From Pseudozobellia sp. WGM2 (GTDB taxonomy: Bacteria; Bacteroidota; Bacteroidia; Flavobacteriales; Flavobacteriaceae): DNA of 64,000 nucleotides. The stretch spans positions 682,001-746,000 of the forward strand of contig NZ_JADNYK010000001.1 in NCBI RefSeq assembly GCF_017810075.1. The letters are read 5' to 3'. Of this stretch, positions 1-8,484 are shown in pieces (position 1 is the first letter of the stretch; every line of letters starts with the position of its first letter). The notes under the pieces are model-generated. The model saw only the letters and a program-made list of their open reading frames with translations. It had not been told where the DNA came from and ran no database searches. The position numbers and the translations under genes were made by a program.

Positions 1-60
1 ATAAGGGAGCTTTTCTAGTATGTCGTTCATTTGTTCATAAAGTTTAATGCTTGTGAGCAT
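1..60 (-). CDS. Partial CDS, N-terminus only; possible FabZ-like dehydratase
   Basis: An ATG on the minus strand at 60-58 overlaps the stop of the reductase gene as TAATG, and the frame stays open for 20 codons to the window edge. The visible peptide begins MLTSIKLYEQMNDILEKLPY. The segment ILEKLPY resembles the start of FabZ-type 3-hydroxyacyl-ACP dehydratases, which usually have an I-x-x-L-P-H-R-Y-P-F stretch there. A dehydratase would also suit a gene that follows an enoyl-reductase-like SDR. Overlap and co-orientation are seen directly; the function is a guess from seven residues. Confidence 0.45.
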   Translation of the reverse strand, partial: MLTSIKLYEQMNDILEKLPY

Positions 61-851
61 TACTGTAAACTTTCGCCACCATCAACTTTGATAATCGTTC
101 CTGTAATCCAACGGGCTTCGTCTGTGGTCAACAGATAAACGGCATTCGCCACATCTTCAGGAACCGTTAACCTACCATTCGGATTGCGTTTTAAGGCGTT
201 TTTTTTAATCGTATCATGCCCCGGTATCATTTGAAATGCCTTGGTTTCAGTGGTACCCGCCTGAACACAGTTTGCTTTTATACCCAAAGGAGCAAATTCC
301 AAGGCAATATTACGGGTTAAAGCCTCTAGTGTTACTTTAGCAGCGGAAACTGCACTATACCCTTGCCAGGCACGCGTATTGCCCTCACTGGTAAACGATA
401 TGATTCTTGTATCATCAGCGAACAGACCTTCGCGTAATAAGGCCTTCGTCCAATCATAAAGGCTTAGAGCCATGGCGTTTAAAGTGATTTGAAAATCTTG
501 TAGATCTAAAACATTTTCCTCGGGCGAATACATCGGTTTAAGGCTTCCTTTAGCAATGCTATGCACTAAAACCTTAATAAAACCTTCGGGAGTAATCAAC
601 TGTTTTATGGCCTGAATCGTCTGGGTTCTTTTCTCGATATGGGTCACATCGATGTTGTAATGTTCGAAACGAACATCATTTGAAGTAATTTCTTTAAAGT
701 CGTTCGTAATCTCTTTAAAATCAGCCTTTCTATCCCGGTGAACAATCAATATATGAAACCCGTGTTTCGCAAGCTTTTTAGCCGTAGCCAAGCCCAGGCC
801 ACTGCTACCGCCCAATATCAGGGCCCATTCATTTTTCTTCTTTACATCCAT
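60..851 (-). CDS. FabI-like short-chain dehydrogenase/reductase
   Basis: This 263-residue protein has a Rossmann-fold SDR domain. The dinucleotide-binding motif GGSSGLG is at residues 14-20. The active-site pair is Tyr165 and Lys172, spaced Y-x6-K as in divergent enoyl-ACP reductases (FabI/FabL type), not the classical Y-x3-K. A HSIAKGSL stretch near residue 98 also recalls FabI. The C-terminus keeps the usual T-G-x-I-x-V-D-G-G segment. It is the fourth gene of the type III PKS operon, 32 nt after the PKS, so it probably reduces an acyl or polyketide intermediate for that pathway rather than serving as housekeeping FabI. Substrate is unknown. Confidence 0.85.
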   Translation of the reverse strand: MDVKKKNEWALILGGSSGLGLATAKKLAKHGFHILIVHRDRKADFKEITNDFKEITSNDVRFEHYNIDVTHIEKRTQTIQAIKQLITPEGFIKVLVHSIAKGSLKPMYSPEENVLDLQDFQITLNAMALSLYDWTKALLREGLFADDTRIISFTSEGNTRAWQGYSAVSAAKVTLEALTRNIALEFAPLGIKANCVQAGTTETKAFQMIPGHDTIKKNALKRNPNGRLTVPEDVANAVYLLTTDEARWITGTIIKVDGGESLQ

Positions 852-883
852 ACAAATAACAGAACACTAAATTCTTAAAACGT

Positions 884-1939
884 CTACCACTCCAATAAAA
901 CCCGTTGCGCAGAAAAACCGGGTCCGAAACTTAGAACAAGGCCCTGCTCCCCCTCTTTGATTTCCTTTTCTAAAAAACGTTCTAGCACATACAATACTGT
1001 AGCGCTACTCATGTTGCCATATGCCCTAAGCACTTCGCGGGTATCATCTATATTTTTGTCCATGGTACCGAATAACGCTTCCACCGTCTGCACAATTTTA
1101 CGACCCCCTGGGTGAAAAATCAAATGCTCGATTTTATCTATGGAAGTTCCATATTTTTCCAAGAAGGGATGAACGATATCAGGAAAATGTTCTGAAATAG
1201 TTTCGGGCACGGCAATATCCAAGACCATCTTGAGTCCGTGATTGGTCAAATCAAAACCCATCATGTGGGTAGCTTCTGGAAAATGATACATTCCACCTCC
1301 GATAATTTTAGGGCCGTTACTAATTTCTTCGGATGATAAGAGCACACAGGCCGCTCCGTCACCAAAAATAGCCGCACTGACCATATTGGCCATCGAAAAA
1401 TCGTTAAGCTGAAAAGTGGCCGTTGGGCTTTCGACCGCCACTACCGCAGCACGCTTTCCAGGATTGGATTTTAAGAAATTATGGGCATAAATGAGCCCAG
1501 ATACCCCTGCAGCGCATCCCATCTCAGTTACCGGAAGTCTTACGACATCCTGTTTGAGCCCTAAATCTTCTATTAAATAGGCATCTAAAGAAGGTATCAT
1601 GATGCCGGTACAACTTACGGTAATAATATAATCCAAAGAAACAGCCGACCAATCGCTCTTGGTCAATGCTTTTTGCAAAACCGATTTTCCCAATTTTTTG
1701 GCCTCTCGAACATAAATAGCGTTTTTATCTTCAAAGGAGGTCATCGTAAAAACCTCTTCCGGACTCATAATACTATAACGTTCATCAACAGCGGCCCCTT
1801 CAAAAATCTTTATGACCTTTCTTCTATATCTCTCATCTTGATCGCCCAACCAAGTTTCGACCAGGGGAATAATATCTTCAGTTTTGCGGCTATACGGAGG
1901 CAATTCTTTGGCCACTGCCGCTACTCGAACTTCATTCAT
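884..1939 (-). CDS. Type III polyketide synthase (chalcone/stilbene synthase family)
   Basis: The 351-residue protein is a homodimer-type ketosynthase that extends a CoA-linked starter with malonyl units and cyclises the product. The catalytic triad is visible: Cys142 in EMGCAAG, His276 in IFHPGGR and Asn309 in YGNMSSA. The C-terminal FGPG loop typical of the family is at about 338-341. Length is standard. The gene overlaps the upstream methyltransferase by 4 nt (ATGA), which indicates translational coupling. Related bacterial enzymes make alkylresorcinols, alkylpyrones or phloroglucinols; the sequence alone does not tell which. The FAD oxidoreductase and methyltransferase in the same operon suggest a tailored phenolic lipid. 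Confidence 0.93.
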   Translation of the reverse strand: MNEVRVAAVAKELPPYSRKTEDIIPLVETWLGDQDERYRRKVIKIFEGAAVDERYSIMSPEEVFTMTSFEDKNAIYVREAKKLGKSVLQKALTKSDWSAVSLDYIITVSCTGIMIPSLDAYLIEDLGLKQDVVRLPVTEMGCAAGVSGLIYAHNFLKSNPGKRAAVVAVESPTATFQLNDFSMANMVSAAIFGDGAACVLLSSEEISNGPKIIGGGMYHFPEATHMMGFDLTNHGLKMVLDIAVPETISEHFPDIVHPFLEKYGTSIDKIEHLIFHPGGRKIVQTVEALFGTMDKNIDDTREVLRAYGNMSSATVLYVLERFLEKEIKEGEQGLVLSFGPGFSAQRVLLEW

Positions 1940-2661
1940 AAATTTTGGTTAGCCGTTTTTGGGGTCATGACCCATACATATCGAAAGGCCCATTTCCACT
2001 GAATATCATGTTTCATTGTTGTTATATTTTTTGAAAACGCATGGAGTTCCGCTTTGGTAAAACCACTTTTGATCGAAATTGCCCCATCATTCCTAGCAAT
2101 TTCGGTTTTTATAAAAATAGCGCTAAATGCTTTAAAAAGATAAAAGGCCAAAACGCTGCGCTCTAGGTCATTAATAATTACGGCTACATGGGCCAACTGT
2201 GTAAACCGCTCTAAAAATATCGGAATCTGATGATTCGAAAAATGATGCATAGTAAGAGAACATAACAATACATCACAGGTGATTACATCATCGTGCAATG
2301 ATAGAATATCACATTTTAGATATTGTATTTCAGGAAAATCACTTGATAGTTCAGCGGCAATCTCCAATCCCTTTTCACTCAAATCGACACCAAAACATTC
2401 TATAATTAGACCCTTCCTTCTAGCCCATAAAACCACTTGTCGAAGTGTTTCACCATCCCCTGAACCCATATCTAGTATCGTATACGATTCTTTTGGATAG
2501 ACATCTATTACAGATTCTAACGCCTTTATGGTACTTTGTATACCCCCTAATAGCCGATTGCTTTTGTTGATGTCTTGAAAAACCTTTTCCAAGACCAATT
2601 CATCGACATTGGGATTGTCCATTAACTCGGGGTCAGTATTTCGTATCGGGAAATTCAGCAT
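1936..2661 (-). CDS. Class I SAM-dependent methyltransferase
   Basis: The protein has 241 residues. SAM-binding motif I, ILDMGSGDG, lies at residues 62-70, followed by an acidic post-I region (FGVDLSEKG) and a motif II-like CDVLLCSLTMHHF segment, as in UbiE-like small-molecule methyltransferases. It starts one base after the FAD oxidoreductase stops and overlaps the PKS start by 4 nt, so the three genes are one translational unit. By context it should methylate the polyketide product, on carbon or oxygen. No membrane segment is evident. Family call is firm; substrate is inferred. Confidence 0.88.
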   Translation of the reverse strand: MLNFPIRNTDPELMDNPNVDELVLEKVFQDINKSNRLLGGIQSTIKALESVIDVYPKESYTILDMGSGDGETLRQVVLWARRKGLIIECFGVDLSEKGLEIAAELSSDFPEIQYLKCDILSLHDDVITCDVLLCSLTMHHFSNHQIPIFLERFTQLAHVAVIINDLERSVLAFYLFKAFSAIFIKTEIARNDGAISIKSGFTKAELHAFSKNITTMKHDIQWKWAFRYVWVMTPKTANQNL

Positions 2662-3786
2662 TTATAGAGGTTGACCATGGGTAGCTTTAATAATTTTATT
2701 GATAATTGCGGGATACTTTATGATTAATGATAGCGCATAGCTTGATAATTTGGGTAGCAAAAGTAAACGTTGAAGCTGCCGGCCATACCAAAGCCGTTTT
2801 TTAAAGGCCTTTTGCCATTGTTTTAAATATCGTCGTTCAAGTACCTGTCTATTTTCAGATCCGTTTGTAAAAAAATCATGAATACATTCGGCTGCAATTT
2901 TAGCACTATGAATGGCCATAGCCATACCGTTGCCGCAAAGCGGATGTATCAACCCCGCAGAATCACCGCACATCAACAGATGATTTTCGACAATGGATTT
3001 CGGTTCAAAAGAAATCTGGGCTATTGTCAAAGGTTGTTCGAATAAAGGTTTTGCATTCGCCAAAAACTCTTTCAAAAAAGGATTTTGAGCCACGACATGG
3101 GAATTGAAACTCTCTATATTTTTTTCCTTCTTAAAACTCTCATAGCTCGCCAAATAACAAAAATTAACGGCGCCACTTTCAGTTTTTGATAAACCGCCAT
3201 AACCCCCTTGAAAATTATGCAGGGCCACTTGACTCTTAGGAAAGTCCGAATATTCATAATGCGATTTTACCGCCATCCAAGATGATTTTGTGGCGATGAA
3301 CCTTCGATTCAATTTCTTATCAAGTGTACTTCTCTTACCATATGCACCTATTACTATTCTTGAAGTAATACTTTTACTAAATCCCGTAACCACCTCAAAA
3401 AATGAATATTTAAATAATACTTGAGCAGCGTCCTCAAATAGAAAATCCACCTCATTGCTCAAAGCTTCATTGTAGAGTATATCGTCTAGCGTATACCTGC
3501 TAATACCTTGTCCGCCTAAAGGTAATTCAGCCTTAAGGTGATTTCCATCTGTAGTACTCAACAGAAGATGATTGATAGACGCTGCTCCTGCGGAGGGTAA
3601 AGCTATGCCGAGACTATCTAAATAGGGTACCACTTCATTGGAAACATATTCGCCACAGACCTTATGGTTCGGGTATTGATTTTTCTCGATGACGAGTACA
3701 TTGTACTTATTTTTTGCTAAATGCAATGCAGCAGTCAATCCTGCCAAGCCTCCTCCGATAATTACCACATCGTAATCGTATTTCAC
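2662..3786 (-). CDS. FAD-dependent oxidoreductase, geranylgeranyl reductase/aromatic hydroxylase type
   Basis: This 374-residue flavoprotein opens with a Rossmann FAD-binding motif, GGGLAG at residues 11-16, and a downstream acidic residue in LVIEKN. The second FAD motif, MCGDSAGLIHPLCGNGM, lies near residue 275, as in p-hydroxybenzoate hydroxylase and geranylgeranyl reductase families. It is the first gene of the operon and abuts the methyltransferase. Its expected role is hydroxylation (or double-bond reduction) of the polyketide or its lipid tail. No -7 box was found in the 87 bp upstream, which contains the terminator of the preceding gene pair, so the operon promoter is not located. Confidence 0.85.
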   Translation of the reverse strand: MKYDYDVVIIGGGLAGLTAALHLAKNKYNVLVIEKNQYPNHKVCGEYVSNEVVPYLDSLGIALPSAGAASINHLLLSTTDGNHLKAELPLGGQGISRYTLDDILYNEALSNEVDFLFEDAAQVLFKYSFFEVVTGFSKSITSRIVIGAYGKRSTLDKKLNRRFIATKSSWMAVKSHYEYSDFPKSQVALHNFQGGYGGLSKTESGAVNFCYLASYESFKKEKNIESFNSHVVAQNPFLKEFLANAKPLFEQPLTIAQISFEPKSIVENHLLMCGDSAGLIHPLCGNGMAMAIHSAKIAAECIHDFFTNGSENRQVLERRYLKQWQKAFKKRLWYGRQLQRLLLLPKLSSYALSLIIKYPAIINKIIKATHGQPL

Positions 3787-3810
3787 TTCTTGAAGATAAG
3801 TATTTAATAA

Positions 3811-3844
3811 AAAGAATCCCGTTCAATTATTGACGGGATTCTTT
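3811..3844 (-). terminator. Rho-independent terminator of the OmpA/lipocalin operon
   Basis: A perfect 12-bp inverted repeat (AAAGAATCCCGT at 3811-3822, complement at 3833-3844) with a 10-nt loop is followed on the minus strand by a T-rich run. It separates the OmpA lipoprotein gene from the PKS operon. Confidence 0.8.
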
Positions 3845-3873
3845 GGAGAAATTTTCTAAATGTAGTACAAGAT

Positions 3874-4569
3874 TTATCCTTTTACTTTTTGCTTTGCTTC
3901 TTCCTTTAAGGCCTCACTCGCCACAATTGCCAATTCTACACGACGATTTTTCGCTTTACCTTCTGTAGTTTCATTATCGGCAACCGGTTGGTTTTCACCA
4001 TACCACTTAGTTGTCAACCTACTTTTATCGATGCCTTGGGCCATTAGGTAATTACTCACCGATGTTGCTCTCGATTTTGATAGCGTCATGTTATAATCAT
4101 CAGGCCCGGCACTGTCCGTATGTCCTTCGACCAACACATTAGATTTTGGATACTCTTTTAAAATTTCGGCCAAACTATTCAAGGTGGTCTGCGAAGTACC
4201 TTTTACATCAGATTTATTGGTGTCAAAATAAACACCGGCATCTTCGTTAAAGGTTACGTTGATACCTTCGCCGACACGGGTAACTTCCGCACCTGGAATT
4301 TCCTCTTCGATTTTTTCCGCTTGCCTGTCCATTCGATCACCGATGTACCCACCGGCAACACCTCCGATAGCAGCACCTAAAATTGCACCTAAAACCGTAT
4401 TGTTACCGCTTCCGACATTATTACCAATAACACCGCCAATGGCTGCACCACTACCGGCACCTATTGTGGCTCCTTTTTGTTTGTTGTTCGCATTTTGTAT
4501 GGTTTTGCAACTAACGATCAAAGACATCGCCATACATAGGTATACTGACTTTATAATTAACTTCTTCAT
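3874..4569 (-). CDS. OmpA-family lipoprotein with glycine-zipper segment
   Basis: The 231-residue protein has a SPII signal with lipobox LIVSC (Cys about 21). Next come two glycine-zipper repeats rich in GAAIGG and GGVAGG (about 33-78), a charged linker and an OmpA C-terminal domain. The OmpA peptidoglycan-binding signature is complete: VEGHTDSAG, the LSKSRA helix and KNRRVEL near the end. It probably anchors the outer membrane to the cell wall. It lies 10 nt after the lipocalin-like gene in the same direction, so the two form an operon. This domain order is common in Bacteroidota. Confidence 0.9.
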   Translation of the reverse strand: MKKLIIKSVYLCMAMSLIVSCKTIQNANNKQKGATIGAGSGAAIGGVIGNNVGSGNNTVLGAILGAAIGGVAGGYIGDRMDRQAEKIEEEIPGAEVTRVGEGINVTFNEDAGVYFDTNKSDVKGTSQTTLNSLAEILKEYPKSNVLVEGHTDSAGPDDYNMTLSKSRATSVSNYLMAQGIDKSRLTTKWYGENQPVADNETTEGKAKNRRVELAIVASEALKEEAKQKVKG

Positions 4570-4579
4570 CTTCTATTTT

Positions 4580-5062
4580 TTATTGTTTAGTGAATTCATA
4601 CATCACGGATACTGGAGCACCATCGACGGTTACCCTTGACTGCAATGTCATCTGTGAACTGGTAAGCGATTTAATATCCATACCATAACCCGTTCTGCCA
4701 TAAATATCTTTTTTCTTCTCATCGATATACTTGAATTGAAGTCTATCGTCACCCGAAGGGTCTTCCGCTACCGACCAGCGAATATTTCTTGTTCCGGCTG
4801 GGCAAGCCGCCGTATTGCTATTAATAGTGTAGCTTCCGGTACTATTATTCTCCAAGAAATACCATGTACTGCCTTCAAAACAAAAGGCATCTGCATCATC
4901 GAACAGTTTCGCTTTAAAATCTCCCTCAGCATCTGCATAGGAGACATTTTGCAACGTCCAAGTGCCATTTATCGTTTTACGTTGCTCTCTTACCTCTTTA
5001 GAAAGTGAACATGAAAACAACAAAAGAAAAAGTGCGCCAAGCACCATACTATTCTTCATCAT
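4580..5062 (-). CDS. Lipocalin-like lipoprotein
   Basis: A 160-residue protein with a signal peptide and lipobox LLFSC (Cys about 18). The mature part has the pattern of small lipocalin-like domains in Bacteroidota: an N-terminal NGTWTLQNVSY strand, alternating beta segments and a conserved Cys pair (CFEG and CPAG). It likely sits in the outer membrane as a small beta-barrel lipoprotein; its ligand is unknown. First gene of a two-gene operon with the OmpA lipoprotein. The 284 bp upstream, shared with a divergent gene, show no exact TAnnTTTG box on the minus strand. Confidence 0.72.
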   Translation of the reverse strand: MMKNSMVLGALFLLLFSCSLSKEVREQRKTINGTWTLQNVSYADAEGDFKAKLFDDADAFCFEGSTWYFLENNSTGSYTINSNTAACPAGTRNIRWSVAEDPSGDDRLQFKYIDEKKKDIYGRTGYGMDIKSLTSSQMTLQSRVTVDGAPVSVMYEFTKQ

Positions 5063-5346
5063 AATCTATCATTTAATTATTTGTCTATTTACGAGAGGGC
5101 CGATCAAATGTTTTCGAGTTATTGTTAATCTCTCGTTAATAGGGTGCAAGATGGAAGTTTAAAATAAGAAGTGTGGATGTTAAAAAAGTAGAAATTTGCT
5201 CTATTGCTAAAGGGGGCGGAGAGCACTTATTCGACCCCTTATACCTAAAGTGTCCATTGACCAAGTTTATTGCAGCTTTGTCGAATGTCCTTTTTGAACA
5301 TGGGAACATATCGTAATATTACTGAAAACTTATCAAGATTTTTATA

Positions 5347-6309
5347 ATGAAAAACCTACTATCGCTAGCAATCCTCTTTTTTAGTTTATCTCTATTTGCC
5401 CAATATGAGTATCCGGAAAAGAAGAATGCGGATATTGTATTGCAAAGCACTTTGGCCGTTCAATTATTGAACGATGACGATGCATTCGGAAAAAGTGCCA
5501 ACGCCGCTGTTCAACAAATTTTTGAAGAGAACTGGAAATTGACCGAAGTAGTTTTCCTTTCCAAAACCGAAATCGAGAAATTGAAAGCGTCCAAGGATTC
5601 AAAATATGCCTATTTGACCCATGATGAGGGCTTACTTAAGGAAACACGAATGAACCATATCTCAACTGATCCAAACTCGACAACTTTCGGTAGAAGTTTC
5701 GGTATGGGCGTAAATGCACCGACAAAATCAATAAGCTATCAACGGGTAGCCTTCACCTTTGCTTATTATAGTTACAATCTTGAAATAATAGGTACCAAAA
5801 AGAAACCGGAATCAGTAACCCAAATCGGTTTCGCGAACGGCGAACTGTCAAAGATTGACTATCTATTTCTTTGCCAGCAACTGACACATTTAATTGATAG
5901 TGCCGCTAAAGAGGTGCCACAAAAAGAATATTACAGTATAGAGCGCAACATTGAAAAAAATCAAAACTCGCAATTAATACTACCTAAAGCTTTTTTCAAA
6001 GACAAGGATTTGGAAAAAATGAACTCTTACTATGAGTATGATTTCGAGCTTGTAGATGTTGAAAAATACCAAAATGTAATTCTTAACAAAGAAAAAGGGA
6101 AGACCTATGTTAAGATTATTTGGTCACATCAACATAGCATGTATCTATGGACGGTTGTCGATGCTGAAGATGGGGCCATTATTGCTCAAACTGGTTTCGG
6201 TGGTGTCAAATTTGGTAAGAACCATAAGGCCAATGAAATTATCAAGGCCAAACATCTTAAATATATCACGAGTAAAATGGCCCAAAAGGTCAATAGCAGG
6301 TATAAGTAA
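5347..6309 (+). CDS. Exported protein of unknown function
   Basis: The 320-residue protein begins with a typical SPI signal peptide ending LSLFAQ, with cleavage before YEYPEK. I recognise no family. The mature part alternates charged helices and beta-like segments, including repeated aromatic stretches (FTFAYYSYNLEI, SYYEYDFELV) and a C-terminal TGFGGVKFG. There is no lipobox, no membrane segment and no C-terminal sorting domain. It stands alone between a divergent and a convergent neighbour, so context gives no hint. Similar secreted proteins of about 320 residues may occur as lineage-restricted families. Confidence 0.7.
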   Translation: MKNLLSLAILFFSLSLFAQYEYPEKKNADIVLQSTLAVQLLNDDDAFGKSANAAVQQIFEENWKLTEVVFLSKTEIEKLKASKDSKYAYLTHDEGLLKETRMNHISTDPNSTTFGRSFGMGVNAPTKSISYQRVAFTFAYYSYNLEIIGTKKKPESVTQIGFANGELSKIDYLFLCQQLTHLIDSAAKEVPQKEYYSIERNIEKNQNSQLILPKAFFKDKDLEKMNSYYEYDFELVDVEKYQNVILNKEKGKTYVKIIWSHQHSMYLWTVVDAEDGAIIAQTGFGGVKFGKNHKANEIIKAKHLKYITSKMAQKVNSRYK

Positions 6310-6340
6310 TACTGCCTTAAAGTTAAAATAATAGTTTTTG

Positions 6341-6371
6341 AGAAAGCCCGTTGTCAGTGATGGGCTTCTTG
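6341..6371. terminator. Weak bidirectional terminator
   Basis: AGAAAGCCC at 6341-6349 pairs with GGGCTTCT about 12 nt later with one bulge. It lies between converging genes and is T-rich on both outer sides. It is weaker than the other terminators here. Confidence 0.45.
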
Positions 6372-6385
6372 ACGCAAATACAACG

Positions 6386-8362
6386 TCAATAATTCAGAAG
6401 GTCAATAAGTTCCTTCAGAAAACGCTTTTTCGGCAAATACTTGTCTTCAAGGGTCTTGGCAAACGGAATAGGAGTTTCTAAACTGGCTACCCTTTTAATG
6501 GGCGCATCCAAGTATTCGAACCTATTTTCGGTAACCAGAGCAGAAATATCACTGGCCACACCACCGAACAAGCTGTCTTCTTGTAAAATGATCAGTTTCC
6601 CAGTTTTTTCTACCGATGCATAAACGGAATCAATATCCAAAGGAACTAATGTCCGCAAATCCAGAAGGTCCGCCTCAATATCAGGGTTCTCTTCCAATGT
6701 TTTCAGCGCCCAATGTACCGCCGCACCAAAGGCAACAATAGAAATATCATTTCCTTCTTTTAGTAGGGAGGCTTTACCAAATGGCAGCGTATAGTAATCT
6801 GAGGGCACATCTTGATACACACTTCGGTATAGGGCCTTATGCTCAAAAAAGAGAATGGGATTAGGGTCGTTGATCGCTGTCGCCAATAGGCCTTTGGCGT
6901 CATAAGGAAACGCTGGATATACCACTTTCAGGCCTGGGGTTTTCGTAAACCATGCTTCGTTGGTCTGGGAATGAAAGGGGCCCGCACCAACATCGCCTCC
7001 ACAGGGCATACGTATGACCACATCTGCATGTTGCCCCCAACGGTAATGCGATTTAGCCAAATAATTAACAAGTGGATTGAAACCACTACTCACAAAGTCG
7101 GCGAACTGCATTTCTACCACTGATTTCATCCCGTTGATAGACAGCCCCATGGCTGCAGAGACAATACCAGATTCACAAATCGGAGTGTTTCGCACCCTTT
7201 CTTTGCCAAATGCTTCTACAAAGCCTTCAGTGATTTTAAATACACCCCCATACTCTGCAATATCTTGCCCCATGAGAACAAGATTCGAATGTTTTTCCAT
7301 CGATTGAAACAACCCTTGTGATATGGCGTCGACCAAACGTATGTTTTCGTTCTTTTCGATAGGTGCAATTTCCTCGTAATCGAAAGGTTTAAAGACATCG
7401 TTCAACTCTTGACTTTCAGTGCTATCGATAATTTCTTCATCGAAGGCTATTTGTAGATGTTGATTAATTTCTTCCTCAATATTAGATTTTAAACTCTCAA
7501 TTTGGTAATTATCGAGAAAACCTTCTTTCAACAAAAAGGCTTCATAGTTGCTAATGGGGTCTTTTTGTCCCCAAGTTTCCAGCAAATCATCGGGTACATA
7601 TTTCGTTCCACTAGCTTCTTCATGCCCGCGCATTCGAAATGTAACAAATTCAAGCAATATCGGTCTTGGTCTTGTTCTCATTTCTTTACAAAGGGTCTTT
7701 ACCTTACTGTAAACTTCTAAAATGTTGTTCCCGTCAATCGTATACGATTCAATTCCGTAACCAACTCCCCTATCCGAAAGCTTTTCGCAACGGTATTGTT
7801 CATTTGTTGGGGTTGAGAGTCCATATCCATTATTTTCAATACAGAACAGTACGGGCAAATCCCACACCGATGCAATGTTCAGCGCTTCGTGAAAATCACC
7901 TTCGCTAGTTCCCCCATCCCCAGAAAAAACAGCGGTGACATATTCCCGTTTATTTAGAATATCGGCCAATGCTATGCCATCGGCAACCCCCAATTGCGGA
8001 CCTAAATGGGAAATCATACCGATAATATTGAATTTTTGGGTGCCGAAGTGAAAACTACGATCGCGCCCTTTGGTAAAACCGCTAGATTTGCCCTGCCACT
8101 GTGCGAACAGACGATACAAGGGTACATCGCGGGTAGTGAAAACCCCGAGATTACGGTGCATCGGCAAAATATATTCTTCTGGTAAAAGAGCACTTGCCAC
8201 GCCTACCGAAATGGCTTCTTGCCCAACACCGCTGAACCATTTAGAAATTTTCCCTTGGCGTAACAATACCAACATTCGCTCTTCTATCATCCGCGGCATT
8301 AACATGCGCTGATAGAGCTCAATTAAGGTCTGATTGCTTATACCATGTTTTGTGAAGTGCAT
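6386..8362 (-). CDS. 2-oxoacid dehydrogenase E1, fused alpha and beta subunits (branched-chain type)
   Basis: This 658-residue protein joins E1-alpha (about 1-320) and E1-beta (about 335-658). Together they decarboxylate a branched-chain 2-oxoacid using thiamine diphosphate and pass the acyl group to an E2 lipoyl domain. The ThDP/Mg motif is canonical: GDG at 148-150 and NN at 177-178. The beta half has the expected GQDIAEYGGVF, ESGIVSAAMG and C-terminal LDLRTLVPLD segments. Branched-chain E1 suits iso-branched fatty acid synthesis in this group. E2 and E3 are not nearby. Compare the second, atypical E1 fusion at 48037. Confidence 0.92.
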   Translation of the reverse strand: MHFTKHGISNQTLIELYQRMLMPRMIEERMLVLLRQGKISKWFSGVGQEAISVGVASALLPEEYILPMHRNLGVFTTRDVPLYRLFAQWQGKSSGFTKGRDRSFHFGTQKFNIIGMISHLGPQLGVADGIALADILNKREYVTAVFSGDGGTSEGDFHEALNIASVWDLPVLFCIENNGYGLSTPTNEQYRCEKLSDRGVGYGIESYTIDGNNILEVYSKVKTLCKEMRTRPRPILLEFVTFRMRGHEEASGTKYVPDDLLETWGQKDPISNYEAFLLKEGFLDNYQIESLKSNIEEEINQHLQIAFDEEIIDSTESQELNDVFKPFDYEEIAPIEKNENIRLVDAISQGLFQSMEKHSNLVLMGQDIAEYGGVFKITEGFVEAFGKERVRNTPICESGIVSAAMGLSINGMKSVVEMQFADFVSSGFNPLVNYLAKSHYRWGQHADVVIRMPCGGDVGAGPFHSQTNEAWFTKTPGLKVVYPAFPYDAKGLLATAINDPNPILFFEHKALYRSVYQDVPSDYYTLPFGKASLLKEGNDISIVAFGAAVHWALKTLEENPDIEADLLDLRTLVPLDIDSVYASVEKTGKLIILQEDSLFGGVASDISALVTENRFEYLDAPIKRVASLETPIPFAKTLEDKYLPKKRFLKELIDLLNY

Positions 8363-8455
8363 ATTTAGATTTTGGGACTAAATGGTATAGTAAAAATAAA
8401 AAAACCTACGCTCTTCCCACCATTACCCATAGTGATAATTTTAGCTTTAATTTAT

Positions 8456-8463
8456 TAACTTTG
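8456..8463 (+). promoter_or_regulatory. -7 promoter box TAACTTTG
   Basis: Exact match to the Bacteroidota -7 consensus TAnnTTTG, about 22 bp before the ATG at 8485. It covers the TTG at 8461, so that codon would lie upstream of the transcript and cannot be the start. Confidence 0.7.
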
Positions 8464-8484
8464 ACGAAACTTCAAAAAGTAGCT

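Noticed and set aside
4259-4639. 126-codon plus-strand open frame opposite the OmpA lipoprotein
   Set aside because: Its Pro/Ala-rich repeats mirror the glycine-zipper codons of the real gene.
8461-8484. TTG 8461 as start of the oxygenase gene
   Set aside because: The codon lies inside an exact -7 box, so it would not be transcribed.
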